7,873 nucleotides of DNA from Chloroflexota bacterium. Its GTDB lineage: Bacteria > Chloroflexota > Limnocylindria > Limnocylindrales > CSP1-4. The notes below the pieces were generated by a model, which had not been told where the DNA came from, searched no databases, and saw only the letters and a list, made by a program, of their open reading frames with translations. Below are positions 1 to 4,546 of the stretch, in pieces. Position 1 is the first letter of the stretch; each line of letters opens with the position of its first letter. The position numbers and the translations under genes are program-made. The DNA is taken from the NCBI GenBank assembly GCA_021790715.1, contig JAJYGK010000210.1, positions 1 to 7,873 of the forward strand. Direction: 5' to 3'.

Positions 1-1
1 C

Positions 2-160
2 CGGGTCGACGTCCAGGCTGCCGCGCGGCGCGTGCGCGCCGCCTTCGGTGCACGCGACTCGCTGCTCGATGCGGAGGCCGGCCCGCGCGCGCTCGACCTT
101 CGCGATGCCGTCGACCGGCTCCTGCTGCTGCTCGAGCGGCGCCGGGCGTCGGGCACGTGA
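2..160 (+). CDS. 3' end of an unidentified protein (partial, N-terminus outside window)
   Basis: An open frame enters from the left edge and ends at TGA 158-160, giving the last 52 residues of a protein. The visible tail is Ala/Arg/Leu-rich and probably helical: it starts RVDVQAAARRVRAAF and ends in the Leu-run helix DAVDRLLLLLERRRASGT. There is no recognisable motif, so no function is proposed. Its stop overlaps the GTG start of the next gene as GTGA. That, together with the codon pattern (G/C at most third positions), supports a real gene co-transcribed and translationally coupled with the transporter downstream. The alternative frame starting with ATG at 48 gives an Arg-rich translation and overlaps the transporter throughout, so it was not chosen. 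Confidence 0.6.
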   Translation, partial: RVDVQAAARRVRAAFGARDSLLDAEAGPRALDLRDAVDRLLLLLERRRASGT

Positions 161-1422
161 CGGAACCCGGCCCGTCGCACACGCCCCGCCCGGAAGCCGC
201 GCCGGACGCGGGGCGCTCGTGGCGGCGGATCCTGCTGCTCTACGGCATCGCGTCGTTCGTCGAGGCCTTCGGCGTCAGCCAGGTCTTCGCGTTCATGCTC
301 CTCTATCTGCAGGGGATGGGCGTGCCGCGCGCCGACCTCGGCCCGACGGTGGGCCTGCTGAGTTCGCTCGTGTTCGTGCTCGGCCTGCCGATCGTGCCCC
401 TGTGGGGCGTCTGGGCCGACAAGTACAGCCGGAAGGCGGTGATCATCCGGAGCGCGCTCGTCGAGGCGGTCGTGTTCACCGGCGTCGCCCTGAGCCGCAC
501 GCCCTGGCAGCTCGCCCTCAGCCTCCTCCTGGTCGGGTTCCAGCTCGGGAACACCGGCGTCATGCTGGCCGCCATCCGCGACGTCACGCCCCGCCGCAGG
601 CTCGGCTCGGCCATCGCCGTCTTCGGTGCGACCTCACCGGTCGGGATGGCGGTGGGCCCGTGGCTGGGCGGGATCATGATCAGCGTGCTCGGCTGGCCGG
701 TCGCGAGCGTGTACTGGCTGTCGGCGGCGCTCTCGGTGGCCGTCGCACTGCTCCTGGCCTTCGGATCCGCCGAGGTTCGCCCCGAGGTCGTGCCGCAGGG
801 CTCGCTCCGCTCGCTCGCGTACGGCGCGGTGCGCGGTGTGCTCGCCGACGCCGCCGTGCGACGCCTCTTCGTGGTCTTCGGCCTGGCGCTCTTCGCACGG
901 CAGATTGCCACCCCGTTCCTGCCGCTGCTCGTCGAGCACCTCACCGGGTCGGGGTCCGGGGTCGCGGGCGCCATCGGATTCGTGACCGGCACCGCCGCAC
1001 TCGTCGGGGGGCTCGCGTCGCCCGTGGCCGGTCCGCTCGGAGACCGCTTCGGCTTCCGTCCCGTCCTGGCGGTCTCGTTCGCCGGCGGGGCGGTCGGCCT
1101 GGCCGCGATGCCGCTCATGCCGTCGGTCGGCGCGCTCGCGCTGGTCGTCGTCGTCTGGTCGGCGTGCGTGGCCGCGGTCACCGCGATGGTGTTCGGGCTG
1201 CTGGCCATCGAGGTGCCGCCCGAGCGCAGGTCCGCGACGCTGAACCTCGTCTACCTGCCGCTCTACGTCGCGGGAATCGTCGGTCCGTCCATCGGCGCGG
1301 GACTCGTGGGCGCGGGCCTGGGGGCCGTCTTCGGGGGTGCCGCCGTCATGCTGGCCATCGGTGCGGTCGCGGTCGGCGTGCCCCTGGCGATGACCGTCGC
1401 GCGGCGGCTGCGGCCGGCCTGA
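157..1422 (+). CDS. Major facilitator superfamily (MFS) transporter, probable drug/metabolite exporter
   Basis: This 421-residue integral membrane protein has the usual MFS length and a hydrophobic pattern consistent with 12 transmembrane helices. Loop 2-3 carries motif A, GVWADKYSRK (residues 84-93). Its degenerate counterpart GPLGDRFGFRP (292-302) lies in loop 8-9, as expected from the internal duplication of the family. A motif-C-like stretch, SPVGMAVGPWLGG (160-172), lies in or near helix 5; in drug:H+ antiporters this motif marks exporters, so efflux is more likely than uptake, but the substrate cannot be read from sequence. A central cytoplasmic loop (about 203-235) joins the two halves. 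The first ATG in frame is deep in the second helix (codon 47), so GTG 157 is the credible start. It has no clear Shine-Dalgarno and overlaps the preceding stop by four bases, implying translational coupling. Confidence 0.9.
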   Translation: MTEPGPSHTPRPEAAPDAGRSWRRILLLYGIASFVEAFGVSQVFAFMLLYLQGMGVPRADLGPTVGLLSSLVFVLGLPIVPLWGVWADKYSRKAVIIRSALVEAVVFTGVALSRTPWQLALSLLLVGFQLGNTGVMLAAIRDVTPRRRLGSAIAVFGATSPVGMAVGPWLGGIMISVLGWPVASVYWLSAALSVAVALLLAFGSAEVRPEVVPQGSLRSLAYGAVRGVLADAAVRRLFVVFGLALFARQIATPFLPLLVEHLTGSGSGVAGAIGFVTGTAALVGGLASPVAGPLGDRFGFRPVLAVSFAGGAVGLAAMPLMPSVGALALVVVVWSACVAAVTAMVFGLLAIEVPPERRSATLNLVYLPLYVAGIVGPSIGAGLVGAGLGAVFGGAAVMLAIGAVAVGVPLAMTVARRLRPA

Positions 1423-1428
1423 CGGGCC

Positions 1429-1459
1429 CGGCGAGGGTTCGCCGCGGACGCTCCGCGGC
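1429..1459 (+). terminator. Overlapping GC hairpins after the MFS gene (candidate terminator without T-tract)
   Basis: Two overlapping inverted repeats begin 7 bases after the transporter stop. CGGCGA (1429-1434) pairs with TCGCCG (1439-1444) around a 4-nt loop. GCCGCGGA (1441-1448) pairs with TCCGCGGC (1452-1459) around a 3-nt loop. They share bases and cannot form together. No T-run follows, so this is not a canonical intrinsic terminator. In GC-rich genomes such T-less hairpins can end transcripts or protect 3' ends, but the assignment is weak. Confidence 0.3.
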
Positions 1460-1472
1460 TGGACGCGCTGGC

Positions 1473-1478
1473 TAGACT
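1473..1478 (+). promoter_or_regulatory. Possible -10 box for the LysM lipoprotein gene
   Basis: TAGACT matches the TAnnnT core of a housekeeping -10 element and stands out in the GC-rich 110-bp gap between the transporter stop and the lipoprotein ATG. No good TTGACA-like -35 is present 16-18 bases upstream, where the sequence is part of a GC hairpin. It would place transcription start about 45-50 bases before the ATG. This is a suggestion only. Confidence 0.25.
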
Positions 1479-1532
1479 GGACCGCAGCGGCGCCGGGTCC
1501 GGAGGCGTCGCGGGAACGCCGGAGGGAAGCGA

Positions 1533-1865
1533 ATGCGTCTGCGTGTGGCCCTGGCCTCGACGGCCCTCCTGGTCGCGATCGCCGGCTGCGGGGGCTCGGC
1601 TGCGACACCGATCCCGTCGGCCGCCCCGTCGTTGCCGCCCGTATCGGCCGCCCCCTCCGTGCCCCCGCCGACCGTCGCGCCGCCGCCGTCGACGGCGCCG
1701 TCCACGGCCACCGGGACCACGTACACGGTCAAGAAGGGGGACACGCTCTGGGCGATCTCCCAGAAGTACAAGGTGACCGTCGACGCGATCGTGAAGGCGA
1801 ACCCCTCCATCAAGGACCCGAACCAGCTGAGCATCGGCCAGAAGCTCGTCATCCCGAAGCCGTGA
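1533..1865 (+). CDS. Small LysM-domain lipoprotein
   Basis: This 110-residue protein is predicted to be exported and lipid-anchored. The N-terminus MRLRVALASTALLVAIAGC has a basic n-region, a hydrophobic core and a lipobox, IAGC, with the modified cysteine at residue 19. Residues about 20-62 form a low-complexity Pro/Ala/Ser/Thr linker. Residues about 63-109 are one LysM domain, starting TYTVKKGDTLWAISQKYKV, continuing with an IVKANPSI segment and closing with LSIGQKLVIP, the standard end. LysM binds N-acetylglucosamine-containing glycans such as peptidoglycan, so the protein should tether or sense cell wall at the membrane surface. No catalytic domain is present and none would fit. The ATG is preceded by GGAGGG (1521-1526) with 6-nt spacing, a good ribosome binding site. 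It appears to be a single-gene transcript, with a stem-loop directly after its stop. Confidence 0.88.
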   Translation: MRLRVALASTALLVAIAGCGGSAATPIPSAAPSLPPVSAAPSVPPPTVAPPPSTAPSTATGTTYTVKKGDTLWAISQKYKVTVDAIVKANPSIKDPNQLSIGQKLVIPKP

Positions 1866-1867
1866 CA

Positions 1868-1907
1868 CGATCGGCCGTCCGTGCGTTCCCGCGGGCGGCC
1901 GGGATCG
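1868..1907 (+). terminator. Long stem-loop after the LysM lipoprotein gene
   Basis: Starting 3 bases after the stop, CGATC (1868-1872) pairs with GATCG (1903-1907), and GGCCGTCCG (1873-1881) pairs with CGGGCGGCC (1892-1900) with one G-U pair. A two-base GG bulge lies at 1901-1902. The result is about 14 base pairs around a 10-nt loop. There is no following T-tract, so it may be a T-less terminator or a 3'-end stabiliser. Its position between a stop codon and a gene with its own ribosome binding site supports a transcript boundary. Confidence 0.4.
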
Positions 1908-1943
1908 GGCCGGACCACACGAACAGGCTGGGGGTGATGGGCC

Positions 1944-2444
1944 GTGAGCGGTGACGGCGTCGTCGCCGTCCCGGTGGTGGGGGAGCGGGACGCGGGGCCG
2001 GGCGGTCGGACGTCGCGCTGGGTACACGTGAACAGGCGCCTCGCCGCGAATCCGGCTGCGGTGTACCGGGCATGGACGGATCCCGGGCAGCTGGTCCGGT
2101 GGCTTCCGTTCTCCGTGGACGGCTCGCTCGAGGCGGGAGGCCGCGCCGTGCTGGGCTGGCCCGACGGGTCGACCTGGTGGGAGATGATCCGGGCGGTGCC
2201 CGACCGCGAGGTGTCGTTCCGGTGGCCCTCGCTCAAGGACGAATCCTGGCGGACCGTCGTCACCGTGCGGATCCACCGCGAGCGGAGCGCCACGCTCGTG
2301 TCGCTCGAGGACGGCCCGTACGACCTGACCGTTCCCCGGGTGCTCGATGCGTACGCGGAGGCGTGCGGCCGGTGGGCGACCGCCATGACCCAGCTGCGCG
2401 GCTGCCTGGATTTCGGGGTGGACCTGCGCGAGCCGGCGACCTGA
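1944..2444 (+). CDS. SRPBCC/AHSA1-family protein (activator of Hsp90 ATPase homologue 1-like)
   Basis: This 166-residue soluble protein has the hallmarks of the AHSA1 branch of the START/Bet v1-like (SRPBCC) fold. After a variable N-terminal stretch of about 25 residues comes the first strand and helix signature, RLAANPAAVYRAWTDPGQLV, then RWLPF (residues 32-56). A central sheet follows (GGRAVLGWPDGSTWWEMI, EVSFRWP, VVTVRIHR). The long C-terminal helix (about 131-154) contains CGRWATAMTQLRGCL, matching the family pattern GWxxxLxxLxxxL. Such proteins bind hydrophobic ligands in a cavity, but no substrate or enzymatic role can be inferred. The GTG start at 1944 follows GGGGTGAT (1931-1938), a usable Shine-Dalgarno about 5 bases upstream; there is no in-frame ATG that would keep the first strand. 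It lies alone between a stem-loop and a convergent helicase gene. Confidence 0.8.
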   Translation: MSGDGVVAVPVVGERDAGPGGRTSRWVHVNRRLAANPAAVYRAWTDPGQLVRWLPFSVDGSLEAGGRAVLGWPDGSTWWEMIRAVPDREVSFRWPSLKDESWRTVVTVRIHRERSATLVSLEDGPYDLTVPRVLDAYAEACGRWATAMTQLRGCLDFGVDLREPAT

Positions 2445-2483
2445 CGGATCCACACGATCGGCGCGCGTCGGTGGGCGGACCGT

Positions 2484-2505
2484 CCGGGGAGGCCGGCCGC
2501 CCCGG
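2484..2505. terminator. Weak hairpin between convergent genes
   Basis: The 121-bp gap between the SRPBCC stop (2444) and the helicase stop (2566, minus strand) contains CCGGGG (2484-2489) pairing with CCCCGG (2500-2505) around a 10-nt loop that is itself GGCC-rich. It could serve as a bidirectional terminator, but it lacks flanking T/A tracts and such short GC palindromes arise easily in this composition. Nothing else stands out in this gap. Confidence 0.2.
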
Positions 2506-2565
2506 GATCGGGCGTCCGGGTGCCGGAAGTCCGGTGGGCTGCCTGTCGCGGTTCCCTCGTGCGAC

Positions 2566-4299
2566 TCACCGTCCGCGCAGCTCCGCCGGCGAGAACGCCT
2601 CGGCCAGGAACGGAGACGGCGCATCGGGGTCGTACACGAGCGTGAGCGAGCGGCGCGCCCGGGTCCACGCCACGTAGGCCAGGCGGCGCTCCTCCTCGAA
2701 CGTGCGGGCCGGATCGTCCGACTCCTCGACGCTCCGGCGACTGGGGAACCGGCCGTCGTCCATCCCGACGACCGCGACGTGGTCGAACTCGAGGCCCTTC
2801 GTTCCGTGTGCGGTCGCGAGCACCAGCGAGGCGTCGTCGCGGCGTATCTCGGCGCGGCGTGCGCGCGCCTCGTCGATCGCCGCATGCAGCGCGGCCGCGT
2901 CGCGATGCCCCGGCGCCCAGGCGAGGAGCGACGCGGCCACCCCGACGCCGTCCGGTCCGGCGTCCCGCCGTGCGACGAGGAGGCGTTCCACCAGTGAGAT
3001 CGGGCGGCTCGCGCCCGTCGCCGCCCGGCTCGTGCCCCTGTCGGCGTCGGCGATCGTGGCGAGCAGATCGTCGATGCCCGGATCGTCGAGGAGCAGGCCG
3101 TCGTCCTCGGCTCGGTAGGGGAGCCCGAGCTCCAGCGCGACCGCTGCGTACGGCGCGAGCTCGGCGTTGGTCCGGGCCAGGACCGCGCGCGTCTCGCCCG
3201 GCGGCGCGGGCCACTCGCGGAGGAGCCGGCGGGCACGTGCGACGTCGTCGCCCGGATCGGGCAGCAGGAGCAGCCTGCCGGAGGCCGCCGGCCCGGCCCG
3301 GATGACCTTCTCGAACCGCTCGCGGTTGTGCTCCACGAGGCGGACGGCCCGTTCCACCACCACCGGCGGACAGCGGTAGTTGGTCACGAGATCGACGCGC
3401 CGCAGCCCCGGGAGGGCCGCCGCGAGATCGAGGACACGCCGGACATCGGCCAGCCGCCACGCGTAGATCGTCTGGTCGTCGTCCCCGACCAGGAAGATGC
3501 GGTTGTCGGGCGCCGCCAGCAACAGCGCGAGACGCAGCTGGCTGCGGTCGACGTCCTGCACCTCGTCCACCAGCAGCTCCGCGCACCGGGAGCGCCAGCG
3601 CGCCAGCAGATCCGCGTCCGATTCGAGGGCACGGATCGAGTGACGCACCAGGTCGTCGAAGTCGAGCCCGCCGCGGTCGGCGAGGGCCGCTTCGTAGCGC
3701 AGGAAGGCGCGGATCACCGGCCCGGCGGGATCGCCCCGTGCGTCGGCCGCGGCGACCTGGGCGGCCAGGTCGGCGGTGTCCACCGCAAGGTCGAGCTTCA
3801 GCCTCGAGAACGCGTCGTCGAGACGCCGGAACTCGGCCGCAGGCAGCTCGCCCCCGAGCGCGCGCAGGACAGCGGCACGGTCGAGCAGGGGATCCACGAG
3901 GCACCCGGCGTCGAGCAGGATTTCCCGGGCCAGGGCGTGGAACGTGCGGACCCGCACGCCGTTGCCCGGCGGTCCGAGTGACCCTTGGGATGTCCCCTCC
4001 CGCCCGTCATCGCGGCTCCGGATGCGCACGGCATCCCGGTCGCCTCCCAGCGGCTCCAGCGCCTTCGCGACGCGATCGCGCAGTTCGTCCGCCGCGCGCT
4101 TGTTGAACGTGACCGCGCAGGTCTGCCCGGGCGGCGTGCCGCTCGCGACGAGCCACGCGATGCGGGCCACCAGGGTCGTCGTCTTGCCGGATCCCGCCGG
4201 CGCCACGCAGAGCACGGGACCCGGCGGAGCGGTGGCCGCCGCACGCTGGTCGGGAGCCAGGCGGGCCAGGCGCTCCTCGACCGAGGGGTGGAGCGGCAT
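2566..4299 (-). CDS. UvrD/Rep-type superfamily 1A ATP-dependent DNA helicase (compact form)
   Basis: This protein of 577 residues contains all the SF1A helicase motifs in order: a Q-motif glutamine (about residue 18), Walker A APAGSGKTTTL (33-43), motif Ia TFNKRAADEL (64-73), Ib VRTFHALA (117-124), Walker B/motif II VDEVQD (244-249), motif III GDDDQTIYAWR (272-282), motif IV TNYRCP (306-311), motif V AHGTKGLEFD (497-506) and motif VI VAWTRARRSL (543-552). ATP hydrolysis and 3'-to-5' translocation on single-stranded DNA are expected from the family, with roles in repair or clearing of replication obstacles. UvrD and PcrA are about 720 residues. Here the segment between motifs IV and V is short (about 190 residues) and there is no C-terminal tail, so subdomain 2B is reduced. 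A Gly/Arg/Asp-rich low-complexity stretch lies at about 85-115. ATG 4299 is chosen because GAGG sits 8 nt upstream. A GTG at 4341 would add 14 residues (591 in total) but has no ribosome binding site. Confidence 0.92.
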   Translation of the reverse strand: MPLHPSVEERLARLAPDQRAAATAPPGPVLCVAPAGSGKTTTLVARIAWLVASGTPPGQTCAVTFNKRAADELRDRVAKALEPLGGDRDAVRIRSRDDGREGTSQGSLGPPGNGVRVRTFHALAREILLDAGCLVDPLLDRAAVLRALGGELPAAEFRRLDDAFSRLKLDLAVDTADLAAQVAAADARGDPAGPVIRAFLRYEAALADRGGLDFDDLVRHSIRALESDADLLARWRSRCAELLVDEVQDVDRSQLRLALLLAAPDNRIFLVGDDDQTIYAWRLADVRRVLDLAAALPGLRRVDLVTNYRCPPVVVERAVRLVEHNRERFEKVIRAGPAASGRLLLLPDPGDDVARARRLLREWPAPPGETRAVLARTNAELAPYAAVALELGLPYRAEDDGLLLDDPGIDDLLATIADADRGTSRAATGASRPISLVERLLVARRDAGPDGVGVAASLLAWAPGHRDAAALHAAIDEARARRAEIRRDDASLVLATAHGTKGLEFDHVAVVGMDDGRFPSRRSVEESDDPARTFEEERRLAYVAWTRARRSLTLVYDPDAPSPFLAEAFSPAELRGR

Positions 4300-4354
4300 C
4301 GGCACATCCTCGCTGCGCGATCTCACCGCGGGCTTCGCCACGGCTTCGCGGAGC

Positions 4355-4377
4355 GTTGACAGGCGCGTTCACCGGCA
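4355..4377 (+). promoter_or_regulatory. Direct repeat resembling a PHO box, in the helicase/nucleotidase divergent region
   Basis: GTTGACAGGCG (4355-4365) is followed at a 12-nt period by GTTCACCGGCA (4367-4377); 8 of 11 positions agree. The second unit begins GTTCACC, the core of the PhoP-binding PHO-box units described in Streptomyces. The pair can also be read as TTGACA-N6-TTCACC, similar to the TTAACA-type repeats bound by Bacillus PhoP. It lies about 170 bp upstream of a secreted nucleotidase, a typical class of PHO target, and about 56 bp upstream of the helicase start. The 12-nt spacing differs from the usual 11. TTGACA alone (4356-4361) could be a -35 box, but no acceptable -10 lies at the right distance. 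Confidence 0.3.
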
Positions 4378-4381
4378 TGCG

Positions 4382-4409
4382 GCAGTGCATTTGGGCACAA
4401 ATGGACTGC
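4382..4409. repeat. 28-bp imperfect palindrome, candidate operator
   Basis: The left arm GCAGTGCATTTG (4382-4393) and right arm CAAATGGACTGC (4398-4409) are reverse complements at 11 of 12 positions (one G/G mismatch, 4387 against 4404), separated by GGCA. The inner 6-bp arms CATTTG/CAAATG are perfect. It sits in the least GC-rich part of the window, between two divergent genes, just downstream of the PHO-box-like repeat and upstream of a possible -10 (TATCCT, 4431-4436). Dyads of this size are typical of dimeric repressor operators. If transcribed, it would form a strong hairpin instead. Confidence 0.45.
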
Positions 4410-4458
4410 TCGGATGAGTTGGTCGGAAGCTATCCTTCCGGGTTGGGGGAAGGGAGAA

Positions 4459-4540
4459 GCGCCCGGGTGCCCAGCGGCCTCTCGTCGGCCGTTCCTCCCC
4501 GGGCGCATCGGGCGGACTGGCGTCCCGTCCGCCAGGGAGG
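4459..4540 (+). promoter_or_regulatory. Structured 5' leader of the nucleotidase gene with possible Shine-Dalgarno sequestration
   Basis: GCGCCCGGG (4459-4467) and CCCGGGCGC (4498-4506) form a perfect 9-bp outer stem. It encloses an inner stem, AGCGGCC (4473-4479) with GGCCGTT (4487-4493), which has one G-U pair. Downstream, GGCGGAC (4511-4517) pairs perfectly with GTCCGCC (4527-4533). Overlapping and excluding that pairing, CTGGCG (4517-4522) pairs with CGCCAG (4530-4535), which touches the ribosome binding site. CCTCCC (4494-4499), partly inside the outer stem, is an exact complement of GGGAGG (4535-4540). The leader could therefore switch between Shine-Dalgarno-free and Shine-Dalgarno-bound forms. 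It matches no riboswitch class I recognise, and GC-rich sequence produces such pairings readily. Confidence 0.3.
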
Positions 4541-4543
4541 TGA
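4536..4543 (+). promoter_or_regulatory. Strong ribosome binding site of the nucleotidase gene
   Basis: GGAGGTGA is a full match to the complement of the 16S rRNA 3' tail. The GGAGG core ends 6 nt before ATG 4547. An in-frame TGA at 4541-4543 overlaps the site and blocks any upstream start, so 4547 is fixed as the start. Confidence 0.85.
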
Positions 4544-4546
4544 CGG

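Noticed and set aside
303..1208. Minus-strand frame of 301 codons antisense to the transporter
   Set aside because: Its Ser/Thr/Pro/Ala-rich composition is what antisense of hydrophobic GC-rich codons yields; there is no signal or domain.
48..1475. Plus-strand 475-codon frame over the transporter
   Set aside because: Arg-rich translation without hydrophobic helices. The frame from GTG 157 encodes a textbook MFS protein over the same bases.
1472..3904. Long minus-strand frames (810 and 657 codons) crossing several genes
   Set aside because: They run through the helicase in wrong frames and antisense to the SRPBCC and LysM genes. The translations are Arg/Pro-rich and motif-free.
4356..4384. 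A sigma-70 promoter using TTGACA as its -35
   Set aside because: The -35 match is perfect, but the sequence 16-18 bases downstream (TGCGGC, GCGGCA or CGGCAG) is nothing like a -10. The direct-repeat reading explains the element better.
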